Below are positions 1 through 12,900 of a stretch of 64,000 nucleotides of DNA, in pieces. The position numbers and the translations under genes were made by a program. The DNA comes from Rhizophagus clarus (taxonomy: Eukaryota > Glomeromycota > Glomeromycetes > Glomerales > Glomeraceae), in assembly GCA_015698045.1 (NCBI GenBank), contig BLAL01000300.1, forward strand, positions 312,501-376,500. Reading direction: 5' to 3'. The notes beneath the pieces were generated by a model. The model searched no databases and was not told the DNA's origin. It saw only the letters and a list, made by a program, of their open reading frames with translations. The first letter of the stretch is position 1; each line of letters opens with the position of its first letter.

Positions 1-956
1 TTCGTGATTACGTCTTGTGCGACTAATAATTGGCTGATTTCCGCAGATCCTGTTTATGCTCGGGTTGATCTGAAAACAGAAACCCGATTAAAAAAAACCG
101 AAATTAATGAATTGAACAGGGTGTTTCCCTAATGGGCATTTTGTAAATTTAAATTTGCATATTTAAATATTTCATTAATTTTGGCAATATACTATTTAAG
201 AATGGAAGATCGTGATTCCGCTTTGGCTATCATTCAAAAATTCAACGGATATCAACTTAATGGGGCAAACTTACCTTTACAAGTTCGTTTTGCTGATTCA
301 TTGGAACAGAAGAAATTGAAAGGACAAACTGCTAGAAAACGGATGTGGAAAGCACGTGAATTCGCATCATTAGGCGGAGTGAGTGAATTTTATCGACCTT
401 TGGCAATTCCTATATTTTGCACGTTTTTTTTTTTTTAACAATCAAAAATATATACCTGTATAGCGAATTATGACGCAAGTTCCCGTCACACCTGAACATA
501 TGTTGGGAATGGCCGCTGGATCACCACCAGGAGGGGCCTTTCATCTTCAATATTTCCCAGAAGGTGTTCAACCTGCCGGGTAGGATTATTTTATGTGACG
601 ATTTTTTTATCTCTTTTTCCTACTGTTTACTAACATATTGTTTAACTTGGCTACCTAGTGCTTACCCACCTGGTTCAATCTCTCCACCATTCGGTCCACA
701 GTATGCTGCAGCAAGATATTTTCAACCACTTTATACTGGACCAGTATTGTCACAACACCCAGGATCAGAAGGTCAACCTGCGACTATTGTACCAGCAACC
801 TCAAATCAGTCAGAAAATGCCAATAAGGAAGTTTCTAACTCCGGAGAGGGCAACAATGATACTGCTGATGAGTTGAGCGAATTAGTTCAAAAGAAACTAA
901 ACGTTGATGGTGGTAATGATAAAGAGAGTAGTGCAGAAGGCGGCGATAAAAAATAA
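1..956 (+). CDS. RRM-domain RNA-binding protein, 3' part
   Basis: This is the C-terminal part of an RNA-binding protein; the 5' end lies before the window. The exon at about 201-378 encodes the end of an RNA recognition motif, including VRFADSLEQKKLKG, which resembles the last beta strand of the second RRM in RBMS/Scr-type proteins. Exon 464-579 and exon 659-956 follow after introns with GT-AG ends and phases that fit. They encode a Pro/Gly/Tyr-rich tail and a Ser/Asn/Glu/Lys-rich end, stopping with TAA at 954. The exon upstream of 201 is uncertain: bases 1-3 could be the end of the previous exon with an intron at 4-200, which would give a codon joining to ATG at 202. The role (mRNA binding) is inferred from the RRM only. 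Confidence 0.72.
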
Positions 957-2592
957 TAATTTGAATTGCTTATAATTTACAAATAGCGGAATTATCATTA
1001 GGTGAGGTTTTGGTGGGCTTTGGGTGGGTTGTTACGTTTTTTGTGGTTTCCTGTGATCCAAACTTTTTCGATCTTATGTAACATAATGTATTTCTAATAT
1101 GTTATCTTTATATGTTGTACTTTTTTCCTTCTCTTTTTATTTGATTTTTTTTTTTTTATTTTTTATTTTTTTTTTTTTTGAATAGATTCAGCGCGACTAG
1201 TTTGCGTCTTAGTATCATTTATCTGAACATTTTTTTTTTTATATTCATTTCTTTCATTTTCATTTTTTTTTTTATTAACATTTTTTTATACCTTTTGTGG
1301 GATTGTGACAGTCTTTTTTTTTAGATTGGTGTGAGGCTTAAAGTTCTGAAATTTCGACTTTTTCCCTTAGTTTTATGTACCTATCTTATATTTGACCAAA
1401 CGCAGATCTTAATAATTATTTTATACCTTCATATTATCAACCATTGAACTTCGAAAGAGAACTAAAAAACAACAGAAATTATTATAATGATCCCAATAAG
1501 TTTACGTCACACACAAAAAAAGAACAATAATTATTGTCCAGCTCCTATATTTACAACAAAGTTAATTTTACGAACTTAAACCAATTTTTGTTTAATAATC
1601 CGCCTGTCCTTCCCTTTGTTATTCATTGATTTAGGTTTTGATCGGTAAACTTTTTTTCAAATTTACATTCAAAAGTAAAGTGACTAACTTTTGAATATAA
1701 TAATTAATTAACTCGTGATTAGTTGTTGTGAGTTGATCAAATAAGAAATCATGGTTAATGTATTTTTTTTTCCATCCTTTTAATAGATCGAAAATGACAA
1801 AACATGCTGTTGGGTTTGGGGGACTTGGTGCAATTTTTGTGGAATGAGGTGAATTTCTTTTACTTGCATCAGTTTGTTTGTTTAAATATCAAGTAACTAT
1901 TATATTGAATATTTCTTAATTACTTAAGTCTTAAGGTAAAAAAAGGGCAAGCCAAACAGCAAAAAAAATAATAAAAATTCACTAGACGATTTTTTCACAG
2001 TAATCTGAGATATTATTTTAATTAGGGCGGTTTTAAAATAGTATCTAAAATTGAAGTTTCCTTTAAAAACCGTAATTTTTCTAATGTGATTATTTTGTAA
2101 TTCTGTGTAATAATAAGATAGGATCCCTTTCATATATTTTTATTGTTATCTTTATTTTTTATTTTTTTTTGTTTTTTGTTCTTTTGTTTTTTGTTTTTTG
2201 TTTTTTTGTTTTGTTTTATTTTAGGTTATCATTTTATTATTGTTTTTTATTTCTTATTTTTTTTTCATATATATATATATATATATGTTTATTTATCTAT
2301 TTATTTTAGCATATTCATTTTATTTTATTTTTATTTTTTTTTCTATATGATTATATTGGTTGGTTTTTATTAAAAATACTAAAATTAAAAGTAAATTATC
2401 ATCTTACAATATTTGGTTTGTTCAATTATTACATTAATAATAGATTAAATATTAAATATTAAATAAAAAAAAAAAAAAAAGATGATTAAAATTTTTTCTT
2501 TTTTATTTTTCTTAAAATCAACTGAATCTAATATTCACTAAATCAATTATAGTTAAAAAAATAATTTTTTTTCTAATAATAATTATAATATA
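957..2592. other. Intergenic, T-rich, no gene seen
   Basis: This holds the 3' flank of the RRM gene and the 3' flank of NDUFS6. Long T runs and an (AT)n stretch near 2270-2286 dominate. Short open frames here are low-complexity Phe/Ile/Tyr strings from T-rich DNA and are not credible proteins. Confidence 0.6.
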
Positions 2593-3462
2593 TTAATGAT
2601 GATGTTTTTGTTCAAATCTTATTCCACCTAATAAATAAATATATATAAATATAAGTTTTTTGATAAAAAAAAATATATATATATACAAATGTACAAAAAA
2701 AAAAAAAAAAAAAAAATAATGAATTAACAAATTAACTTACAATAACCACAAGCATGAGCCCCTGGATGATCCTGTTAAGTGAACAAGAAAGATTTTTAAT
2801 AATTAATTAATATATGTATATATATATATATATTTATTTATTTATTTATTTAATTAATTAACAATATAACAATAAATTACCAGGTTTATATATATTTGTG
2901 GATGACCTAAAGCACCTTTACCTGAAAAAGAGATATGTAATTTAAATTATTAATTATATATATACAATATAATATATTTTTTTAATAAAAAAAAAAAATT
3001 TACCTCCATCACAAACGGCAACTCTTCCTTCTACATAACGAATTGGTTCTTCAGCAATTAAATCAATTGCTGGTAATGGTCTCGGCTAAATAAAAAATAA
3101 GAACATTTGATTTTTTTTTTTTTAAAAAAAAATATATGCATATATGTTTTAAAAAAAAAAAGGTTATTTTAAAATGTAACCTGTGCGTCAAGATTAGTTT
3201 GTTCAAAACGAGGTCCATCCATAGCTTCTAATCTTGATCTTTGACTTTTTGACCAAGTAGATTTATAATTTGGAACATCAACAGAAGTATTTTCTGTTGT
3301 TGCATTCATAGTAAGAGTATCAGTAATTTCATCTGTCTTAGGACCTTTTGTAGCATAATATTTAGAATAATAAATGAATGAATATCTCGAAAAAGTATTG
3401 TTATGAGAAATTGTTTGTTTCAAAATATTTATAATATTATTTGAGCGGGTTAAAACATTCAT
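2593..3462 (-). CDS. NDUFS6: NADH:ubiquinone oxidoreductase 13 kDa subunit (NDUFS6)
   Basis: Accessory zinc-binding subunit of mitochondrial complex I, acting at the matrix arm. Five exons on the minus strand: 3462-3181, 3085-3004, 2921-2881, 2771-2741 and 2627-2593; phases close exactly to 156 residues. The N terminus is rich in Asn, Ser, Thr and Arg with few acids, as expected of a mitochondrial presequence. The family core is clear: AIDLIAEEPIRYVEGRVAVC, then DGGKGALGHPQIYINL, then the zinc site ACGYCGIRFEQ and the terminal His-His-His typical of NDUFS6. The Cys-His-Cys-Cys zinc ligands are all present. The last exon is only 35 bases and the fourth 31. No nearby gene is functionally linked. 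The family is certain; the start is the first Met of the open exon. Confidence 0.93.
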
Positions 3463-4405
3463 GGTAAAATTTGAATGATTTGAAATGTGAAAAAAAAAAA
3501 AAAAATTTGAGGAAAAATTATATTTATATGTATGCAGTAGATCATCCGAAAATAATTAAATAATTCGGTTCTTTTATTGGCCAAATATCTTTAACTAGAG
3601 AAAATGATCGACTTGATTGACGAAAAAAAAGTAGAGATTGAAAAATTATTTTTAGGTAACAAAAAAAACCCCTGACAAACAAAACATTTTAAAAAAAAAA
3701 AACTTCAAAAATAAATTTTTTGTTATGGTTACCTTTTTGTACCAGGATCGACTCGATGATCAAATAATTAATTAATCTTAAAACAGACGTCATTTAGTGA
3801 AAAATTTTACGTACGTACGTAATACAAAGTACTATAGTTTGCGATAATCTATAAACTGTCCCTAAATTACGAATAAACAAGTTGATAAAGCTCTTCCACT
3901 TTCTCGTACTTAAAGTTGAAACATCTACCACCAATCTTCTTTTTTTTTCAAAAAAGTTTCTTTTGATGAATCAACTTAATTAAATTTGAATACGGTATTG
4001 TACTCTGGTTACGAGAATACGAGGATAAATTATTTGTTTTTTACCGAAATTACCGGAAATGAAGACTCCGTTTTAAATGAAATAAGAAAAAAGGATTTGT
4101 ATTTGTATCACATTTTTAAAATTACATTTCATTTAACATGTAGAATTTTACCGATTTTTTATAATTGTTCAATATATTTTTGATAGCTTTGACTGAATGA
4201 AGTATATTAAAAATATATTTATTTCATTTATTGTAAATACAACAAAATAACTTGTATATATTTACTTCGAAATCAAGATAATGTTTTTGTTCGTTACTCG
4301 TTAAATTATTTACTCTTTTTCTTTTTTTTTCTTTTTTAAAAAAATATATATATATATATATATCAAGTTACAAAAAAAAGGAAAATGTACAGATATAGAA
4401 AAATT
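3463..4405. other. Intergenic between NDUFS6 and SOD
   Basis: About 940 bases containing the NDUFS6 promoter side (3463 upward) and the 3' flank of the SOD gene. A CGTACGTACGTAA stretch lies near 3810. No supported gene; a 65-codon plus-strand frame at 3986-4183 has no recognisable features. Confidence 0.5.
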
Positions 4406-5116
4406 TTACTTTAATCGAATAAGTCTACGTTTTTGATTACCATTTACTATTTGAATATTTGCACAATCAATCCTTGTTTTATTTAAATCAGGCTTATGAA
4501 TAACAACGGAACGACCTTTAACACCATATGCGCCTTGTAATTTAACAAATGGATCATAAAATTCTTTATGAACTTTACCATGGATATCTGGAATCAAACC
4601 ACCATATTTACCTTTATAAATTGAAAGGAAAAATAATTAATTATTTATTTTCATTTAGTAATAATTCATTAATTAGAATAATAATAAAGACGTACCACTT
4701 AAATCACCAACTTCGCATGTCTTTGGTTGGTTTGGATCACACATATACAATTTACCTTCTACAGCGGCATCTAGAAAAAAAAAAAAATTAATTTAAAAAC
4801 CAATTTTTTTTTTATTTTTAAATATAAATCACACAAATAATAAATACTTACGTGTAGGGTCAAGATGGCCATCAGTAGAAGAACAGTTATTGTTTTTAAC
4901 AGCAAATTGATGAATATGAAAAGGATAAACTAAACCCAAATCTAAACCGCTGTCAATGTGAACTGTAATATCCGCTTCACCATCAAATTGGAATTTAACA
5001 TATCCATGGATTTGATGATTAAATTCTGCAATCGCAAAAACATTGGCACTAATCGGTGCTAACAATAAGGTGTTTAATAATAAGGTAACAAGGAAGAGTG
5101 ATTTCATGGAATTCAT
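4406..5116 (-). CDS. Secreted superoxide dismutase, Cu-only-like
   Basis: Converts superoxide to hydrogen peroxide and oxygen outside the cell. Three exons (5116-4852, 4770-4696, 4611-4406) join in phase to 181 residues. Residues 1-25 form a signal peptide (basic start, Leu-rich core, ISA-N cleavage-like end). Copper ligands are visible: His67 and His69 in FHIHQF, His84 in DGHLDP and His152 in GRSVVIH. CEVGDLSGKYGG matches the fungal Cu-only SOD signature. The two His that bind zinc in ordinary Cu/Zn SOD1 (before and at the HVGD position) are absent, Glu108 standing where SOD1 has His80, although an unaligned His89 lies near. Cys78 or Cys107 with the Cys after RID could make the structural disulfide. 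There is no C-terminal GPI-type hydrophobic tail, unlike Candida SOD5. A role in tolerating host-derived superoxide is an inference. Confidence 0.85.
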
Positions 5117-7368
5117 ATTGTTTATTATCGTATATCGTTAAAACTTAATTGTTTTTTTTCGTTAGTTCGTTCTTTCTTTTTAAAAAATATTTTTTTTTTT
5201 ATTTTTTTTTTTGAGAAAGAGAACAGAGAAATCAAAGGTGCGAAAACGTAACCTTTATATAAGAAATTTTTGTTCATTGATGAAAGTTTTTTTATACATT
5301 GTTGTAATGATATCAGATCGGATTATTTTAATAAAAATTATATATGATATAAAGTTTTAGAAATTTTCCAAATAAAGTTTAATACATAATCCTAAAAATA
5401 CATGTTGTTATGCTTAAAAACCATTTACGCATACTTAAGTTGTGATCAGTGGACACATTTTTTTTTAGAGTTTAACATTAAAAACGTGATACGATAAATT
5501 CTATTTTTAATCCAAAAAATGATGATTTATTTTTGAATTAAAAAAGTTTCTATATAAAAAACAAACATGTGGATTAAATGATATATAATTGGAAATTATG
5601 GATTTTTCACACAAATTGTTACCTTTGTACCAATTTCTAAGGTATACGAATTTTCAAATTGAAAATCTCCATTGTATTCTCGATAAAAATTGTTCCTTTA
5701 GATAAAAATAAATGGAATTCATCTTTTTTGACCGAAAAAAAAAAGATGAATTTTTTTTTATTTCTTATTTTTAGAAAAAAAAAAAAAAAAATAATAAATA
5801 AATTATTCGCTTTAGTGTCGTGTAATTATGTCGTTTCGCATATTCATTTAATCCTTCCCTTTTGATAATTCCTATATGATACGATTATCATAGGAAATTT
5901 AGAAATTTATTTTGAATTTTTTCTTATTGTAAGAGCAGAGAACGGGAAACATTCTCCATAATAAGTAAACATTATATGTAACGTATTACACCCTTAAATC
6001 TCCTTTGGCTTGTTTCGTTCAAAGATTCTCTCAACTTTCGCGTTGATAAGAAAAAAAAAAAAAAAGTGTTACGATCTAGTTATAGAATAATATTTGCGTA
6101 AAATTTACATAATTATGATTTATATAAAGAAATAAGTTTTGATTAAGTTACTCCACTTTTCTTGATTTTTGTATAACAAATATAACAAATAATAATGTAC
6201 AATACGGGATAAGGACTTCCGGATAGAATGTTAAAAACTTTTTGATTTAAAAAAAAAAAAAAAAGATCGATTAGTAAATATTTATTTTATTTCACCAAAG
6301 AAAGTAACACTAGATGAATGAACAAAAGGAAGTAACACGAAGTGAATAATGAATGAATAATATTTCTGTCATTGAAGAAGGCGAGGAGAGGAATTTATAA
6401 TAATGCAATTATTATTCTTTATTGGTAACGCAGCATCTAATATATTGTTATCTATACATAATTTATAAAGAACCCGTTTACATAATGAAAACTTAAATTA
6501 ATTGTTCGGACATAAATTATGGCGTTAAAAGAGGGATGTGATGTGTGCTTTTACGCATCAATAACGTTAAATAGCTCAAATGGCATAAATGACATAAATG
6601 ACGCAATGAATAATGTCACTGCATTAATTATCACGGTGTGACAAATGTAAAAAACTGTTTAAATTTAACTCACATCAAATAATAGTAATTCTTTTTATTG
6701 AAATAATTACTATGATAGGTTAAAATAATGAAAAGTTTCTATATGAGTATAAATAATGTAACATTACATACAGCATATAGTTTATAGTATTTACTTGATT
6801 AAGCAAATATAATTCCGATATGAATATATTTTTCAGGATAAAAAGTTTATTGTATATATACAAAGCATTATAGTTTCAGCGAGTTATATAATTCAGGAGA
6901 TCGCAAGTTGCATATTTTGGCAGAATCTTTCCTAAATTTGACAACCCTTTCCACTTTCGACTTTCCATTTTTATACGGCACATAAAGAAATTCTTGATCA
7001 ATATACATTGAACCTAATTACATATGTTTAATTAAGATTTCAATTTAATAATCAATATTTTTTGCCAAGAAATCTTTATGCCCGGCATTGTATCACGAAA
7101 ATTTGTGATGCAAAGAAAATAATCTTTTGAAGATCTATCAGAATGAATGAAATTACAAAGGGTAAAATCGTTTGATGTTTTGTTTCTGAATTTTGCATTT
7201 GCTATATAACAATACTACGGATTCTGATTCTCGAATAAAATTCGAGTTGAATAATTTATTCAAAAATCACAGAAATAATATGGACTTTCAATTTTTATCA
7301 ATGTTAATTTCATAAAGAATTCACTTTACTTTACTTAGCACATTTCTTTATTAAATTAATGCCATTTC
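5117..7368. other. Intergenic, no gene seen
   Basis: Over 2 kb upstream of the SOD gene. It is AT-rich with poly-A and poly-T runs; imperfect ATGACATAAATGACG-type short repeats occur near 6580-6610. No coding frame with recognisable content. It presumably includes the SOD promoter near 5117-5300. Confidence 0.5.
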
Positions 7369-7505
7369 CTAATTTACTGCTTTATCTGCTTGTGCCCATC
7401 TTTTATTATTACTAACATTTTCTTTTTCTTCTATAATCTTTAATGCAGGCCGATCAAACTTTGCAGTTTTGGAACTTATATCTGCTTCGACTTGTATTTT
7501 TATTC
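7369..7505 (-). pseudogene. Orphan coding fragment, unrecognised
   Basis: A minus-strand frame of about 44 codons ends at TAG (7371-7369). It reads like real protein (mixed charge, with KFDRPALKIIEEKEN and RWAQADKA) rather than AT-rich noise, but upstream sequence has stops in all frames and no clear splice acceptor. It may be the last exon or the relic of a lost gene. I do not recognise the family. Confidence 0.22.
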
Positions 7506-8184
7506 ACGTGATAAATACGTTTGATTTTTGACCTAAACTTTTGAATAAATAACTCATTTAAAGCTAAATCTTGAAGAGTAAGTTCTACATATTTTCATTC
7601 TCAATTTCGCATTATTTGTTATCGACTAGTACCATGATTCTGGTATCTGGGTACTGAACCTAATATATAGTATTCGCATTAGTTGAATATAAACCAGTAA
7701 GTTATTTATTAGTCCTACGGAATATGAATTAACTTGTTCCAGATTTACGGATTTCAATATCACGTGTCAAGATCGTTTAACAGTTTCTTATGATTTTGTT
7801 AAAAGAAATCTCTTAAGGAAAAAAAAATTGCCATATAATCTTTTTTTTATCCTATCTATAATCTCATATATGCTAAAATTCCCTTTTCATGATTTCGTTA
7901 AAAATCATCCTATCATTTCTATGTTTACGAACGATAACTCGTATTGCGCCACATCCAATGTGAACAACATTGACGTGTCCAAAGGAGTTGCCGTACATTT
8001 CATTTTAAAATATGGGAACGAAACAATTCTAAATATGACAAAGATTCACATCAATATCGCAAATAAAAGAATTTCACATTATCTTTTTATTAAAACTACA
8101 GTTTTTAAAGACTTTTTTTTCTTAATCAAGTTATATAAGAAATCTTATTATAAAGCATAAATATTATTAGTAAGTTTCATCCTT

Positions 8185-10519
8185 TTATTTAAAGACTTTA
8201 CCATCCGCAAATTTTTTGCCGTCGAGATTACCATCCCAAGCCTACATATAATAAAGATTTAAAATTAATGTTATTTGATTAAAAAAAATATAACAACAAC
8301 AATAACAACAACAACAACGATTATGATAATAAGCTTACAATATAATCCTCGAAACTTGATTTGACAGAAGGATCTGTGTGATCTACCTTTTGGAAAGTAT
8401 AACTTTCATAATCCGCGGCATCAGTCACTAAAATAAACAATTGAGGTTTATTATCAGAATATTATTTATTTGAAAATAAAAAGAATACTAACCTTCTTCT
8501 GGTACTTCTTGTCCACGAATTACAAAGTAGCCAGCAATCGAATTCGCATTGTCTACGTAATTAAAAGAAAAAAAAAAAATAAATTAATACTTATCGTATA
8601 AATAAAGTTTCTGTAAATGATACTAACCCTCGCCCAATACAAGTAAACTTCCAAATGCGTATTTGCGAGCTCTTTCCAATCGGTTGAAAAATCCACCAAT
8701 GAGATTGGAACTCATAAATACTTTGGTTAATTCATCGTTATACTTATAATCCACACGCCAAATAGAATAACCCTCTGGATCATAATGTTCCCAAAACCAA
8801 TTGATGGCTGTTGGACGGGTGTCGTTATTGGAATAAACTCTTTTCCATTCTTCTAAATTAAGTGGACTAGGAGGCAATAAATCTAATTTGCTCTTAGGTT
8901 TAGGCGCAGGTTTTTCTTCTTCTTCTTCTTCCACATCAACTTCTTTAGGCTTTGTTTCTTTTTCTTTCTTAGGTTCTTTCTCTTTCTTTTCTTTTTTCGG
9001 TGCTATTTGTTTTTATAAAAAGGGAAACTTTTTAAAAAGAATCGAGATAATAGAAAAGGAAGTTTAAAATATGACATACGAGTATATTCTAAAGCAACTT
9101 CTGCAAGGGTTACGTCGCCCAAAACCTTCTTGAAAGCAGGTTGGTTAATAAGTGTAGTATACCATCGAGTAAGGTTCGGATGTCCCTTGCGGAATCCTAC
9201 GTCTAGAACCAGCTTGAAAGGCAAATAAAGGGAGGTTGAAACTGCAATATCAGCCAATGTGATTCTTTCGCCGACCAAATAAGTTTTCTTTAACAAGATT
9301 TTTTCCAAAATATCCAGGGATTTTTTCAAACCATTTACTGCTTGATTATGAGCCTTTACAACGAATAAGGATTTATGTTATTATCATTATCATTAATAAT
9401 TATTATTTTTTTTTTTCAACAAAAAAGAGTATAATTACAGCTTTATTATATTGAGATATTCCTAAAATCGGGTTAACCCAAGTATTGGCATGAGGAGTGA
9501 TTTCATTTTCGGCGAAAAGAATATAATGTAAAACTTGTGCATTTTCTTTACGGTCCTTTCCCAATAGTTGGGTATCTTCTTTATAGCTAGCAACTATAAT
9601 TTTATTAAAAATATAAAAATATACACATTGTTAGTATTAGTACAGAGCTCAACAGTAAAATACTATTTATAATTAATTTATTGCTTGCTTTCAGAAAAAC
9701 AAAATTCGATCATATGAAATTTTCAGCCAGGGATAACTGTTTTAAAATATTCTCATCATATAGAGCAAGTGTCCATTATTGCCAAATTGTCTCAAACTCT
9801 AAAATTAATAATACCTATTTATAATTATATAATTTATGATAATAAATTTTATGCTTACCATAATACGCAATAGCACCGGATTCATTAAGAAAGACATCGC
9901 CATCGGTATTTTCAAAAGCGGGAACCTATAAATTAAAATATTATACGCGTTAATTATATTACTTCTTTCCGTAATATGTTATTTGTAACGCGTAGCAGCC
10001 ATGATTAAGGTAATTCACATAATCACTTTATATAAAGAATTTTTTTTGTGTTGACAAAAAAAAAAAAAAATCAATAATTTATAAAAACTTACTTTTTCAT
10101 TATGGAACTTTTCTAAATATGCGGGTTCCTTGTTATCTTTACCGATTTCAAATTCGGCAACCTCTATATCGAGTTCATTATAATGTGCAGCAATAAGAAT
10201 CTTGAAGACACGAGGATTGTTAGGATAACTATGGATTTTCTAAATATATTGAAGGTAGGTTATAAAAAAAAACAAGATTCAATATTTTATCGTGTTTAAA
10301 TTTACTACAAATTCTAATTATGTTTTCGGAATCTATTAGCAATAATCAAATTATAGGACTCTCTATAGATGCAAAAAAAAAATCTTTTAATAATGCTTGC
10401 TCATACAGCGTACTATTTTTTTTCATAGCGAATGTACAAACGGATCTCTTGCATTAACACATCCTTCCTAGAAAAATCCATAAAAAACTTATAAAATTAC
10501 TTACGCCAACGGGTGCCAT
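8185..10519 (-). CDS. Translation elongation factor eEF1B gamma
   Basis: Structural subunit of the eEF1B complex that recharges eEF1A with GTP during translation. Nine exons: 10519-10505, 10239-10093, 9925-9859, 9593-9439, 9353-9080, 9002-8628, 8552-8493, 8427-8339 and 8241-8185, closing to 412 residues, the usual length. Domains in order: glutathione-S-transferase-like N domain (about 1-85, with KIHSYPNNPRVFK), GST C domain (about 90-205, with YLVGERITLADIAVS), a Lys/Glu-rich linker of KKEKE and EEEEE runs, then the conserved C-terminal EF1G domain (SPLNLEEWKRVYSNND through SYTFQKVD and a final DGKVFK). The first coding exon is only 15 bases. It diverges from the SHMT gene with 298 bases between start codons. 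Intron 8 holds a short AAC repeat near 8295-8325. Confidence 0.96.
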
Positions 10520-10817
10520 TTCTCCGGATTATATTACAAAGATCAAAAGATAAGAAAAAATTTTTTAAACTACAAAAATTAGATCAATTTTCTCTACGTA
10601 AAAAAAACAGGCGTCCAATCACATATTTGCGAGTTACGGCTTTTTTATTGGTTTGGATCTGCGCGTTCCCAGACACGTATTAGATCTGTGCTGAAAAAAA
10701 GATTTAAGATTTTTTTTTTTTTTACTTATCTTTTTTTTAAGATAAAAGTTTTTTTTTTCAATATAATTATTTTTTACATAATTTACTAGTTAAAATAATA
10801 TCAATTTTTATCTTAAA
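10520..10817. promoter_or_regulatory. Shared divergent promoter, eEF1B-gamma / SHMT
   Basis: The 298 bases between two outward-facing start codons must carry both promoters. A GC-richer patch (about 10605-10690, with TCTGCGCGTTCCCAGACACG) sits between A/T runs. No specific factor site is claimed. Confidence 0.5.
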
Positions 10818-12100
10818 ATGACCTCTTCTCGTGAAGTTGATCCTTGGGTGTGAAATTGTTTTGTATTATTAAAGTTTTAATATTTATTATATATCTGCAT
10901 ACTAAACTTTGTTTGCCAAAATCATATTTCAGAATACTTCTCTTAATACTCCCTTACAAGAAGACGATAAAGAAATTTATGATTTAATTCAAAAAGAAAA
11001 ATATAGACAATATTCTGGCCTAGAGCTAATTGCTTCGGAGGTATAAACTGATTATTTTTAAATTTTTTTTTTTTTTACGTTATAATAAGGCAAAAAAATG
11101 TTATGAAATATTAATAAATTTAATGATCACAGAACTTTACATCCTTGGCGGTTATGGAAGCTAATGGGTCCCCATTGACAAATAAGTATTCTGAAGGTCT
11201 TCCTGGGGCTCGTTATTATGGTGGCAATGAATACATTGATCAGGTCGAAAATCTTTGTCGTAAACGAGCTCTGCAAGCTTTTCGTTTAAACCCCGAGGAA
11301 TGGGGAGTTAATGTTCAACCTTATTCTGGAAGTACTGCCAATTTTTCGGCATTGACAGCTTTGATCCAACCTCACGATCGTTTGATGGGATTAGATTTGC
11401 CCTCAGGAGGACACTTAACTCATGGTTGGCAAACTTCTAAGAAGAAGATTTCTTCCTCCTCTATATACTTTGAATCCATGCCATATCAAGTCAATTCAGA
11501 AACTGGACTTATTGATTATGATCGTCTTGAAGAAAATGCTAATCTCTTTCGTCCAAAATTAATTATATGCGGTGCTAGTGCATACGCACGTGATTGGGAA
11601 TACGCTAAACTTAGGAAGATCGCCGATATACATGGCGCGTATTTAATGGCAGATATTGCTCATATCGGTGGTTTAGTTGCTGGCCAAGAAGCCAATAATC
11701 CCTTTGAGTTATGTGATGTAGTCACAACTACCACTCATAAAACTTTGAGGGGTCCGCGTGCTGGATTGATCTTTTTCCGAAAAAAGGATGATTTAGAAAG
11801 TCGCGTAAATAATGCCGTATTTCCTTCATGTCAAGGAGGACCTCATAACAATGCTATTGCTGCCGTCGCAGTTGCGCTTAAGCAGGCAGCTTCTCCGGAA
11901 TTTAAGCAATATGCTAAACAAGTACGTGCCAACGCTAAAGCTTTAGGTGAAGCTCTAGTCAATTATGAGTATAAGTTAGTTACTGGTGGTACGGACAATC
12001 ACTTGATTCTCTGGGACCTGAGACCACTTAAACTTACTGGTAGTAAAGTAGAAAAAATTTGCGATATGGTTAAGTACGTGTATTTGGATTTCTGTTTTTA

Positions 12101-12131
<31 letters not shown>

Positions 12132-12632
12132 AATGTAATTATTATTTCAGCATTACTGTAAACAAAAATTCTATTCATGGCGATACCAACATGTTGGCGC
12201 CAGGTGGTGTACGTATTGGTACTTCTGCATTGACATCAAGAAGTTTCAAAGAGCAGGATTTTGTTAAAGTGGCAGAATATTTGCATCGTGCTGTTCAAAT
12301 TGCTCTTTCAGTTCAAGTAAGTCCAATTTCTTCCTCTATTTTGAATGTTTTGTATTTAATGAGCATAGACAGATTTATGGTCTTTTTTTTTTAAAAAAAA
12401 AAAAGGAGAAAGCGGGCAGCAAAATGATGAAGGATTTTGTAATGGCATGTCAAGATAACGAGGACATAGCAAATCTTAAAAAGGAAGTTGAATCTTTTGC
12501 TACATCTTTCCCAATGCCAGGTACTATTTATTTATTTATGAATTTATCAAATATATTAAATTAGCATTACTAATATCAGTATTTATAGGATTCGATCCAA
12601 GCAATTTGGCTAATTTAGCTTCATCTGAATAA
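10818..12632 (+). CDS. Serine hydroxymethyltransferase, cytosolic
   Basis: PLP enzyme interconverting serine and glycine while making 5,10-methylene-tetrahydrofolate. Six exons (10818-10847, 10933-11040, 11133-12073, 12151-12316, 12406-12520, 12589-12632) give 467 residues, the length of cytosolic fungal SHMT, and the N terminus has no mitochondrial presequence. Motifs: [12 protein letters not shown] split over an intron, [16 protein letters not shown], the PLP lysine in [12 protein letters not shown] (Lys249), and [20 protein letters not shown] near the C terminus. The third exon carries two thirds of the protein. The intron before the fifth exon is bounded by an A run directly before its AG. 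Complete and apparently functional. Confidence 0.96.
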
Positions 12633-12782
12633 TTATTACAAAAATAATGTTGTAGACTACTTTATTATATATACTCTAATTTATCAAATTCCCAAATTCT
12701 TAAATAGATAAAAAAAGTATTAGTCCATTTTTATGTAATGTAAAAATATAAATGACATTTTGAACTTTAAAAAAAGGATAAA

Positions 12783-12900
12783 TATAAAATGATCCGCGCT
12801 GTATTAAGTAATGCCAGCCCTATCTTCGATCCTAATGCTGGCCATCGCAGAGTGTTATGGACGTAACACAAACGTAATTCACCCAGTATAAGAATTCATA
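12783..12900. other. GC-richer structured patch downstream of SHMT
   Basis: In otherwise very AT-rich DNA, 12790-12880 is much richer in G and C and can fold: GCCAGC at 12813-12818 pairs with GCTGGC at 12837-12842, and GTGTTA at 12852 pairs with TAACAC after a six-base loop. A 25-codon frame (ATG at 12790) also spans it. This could be a small structured RNA, a processed 3' element or the remnant of a gene. I cannot assign it. Confidence 0.3.

Noticed and set aside
1924..2373. Short Phe/Ile/Tyr-rich frames on both strands
   Set aside because: Produced by T-rich low-complexity DNA.
3986..4183. 65-codon plus-strand frame near NDUFS6
   Set aside because: Short, Tyr/Ile/Phe-rich, not similar to anything, in the promoter side of NDUFS6.
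7828..8160. 110-codon plus-strand frame
   Set aside because: No ATG at its beginning, AT-driven composition, no domain, and no neighbouring exons or splice signals that fit.
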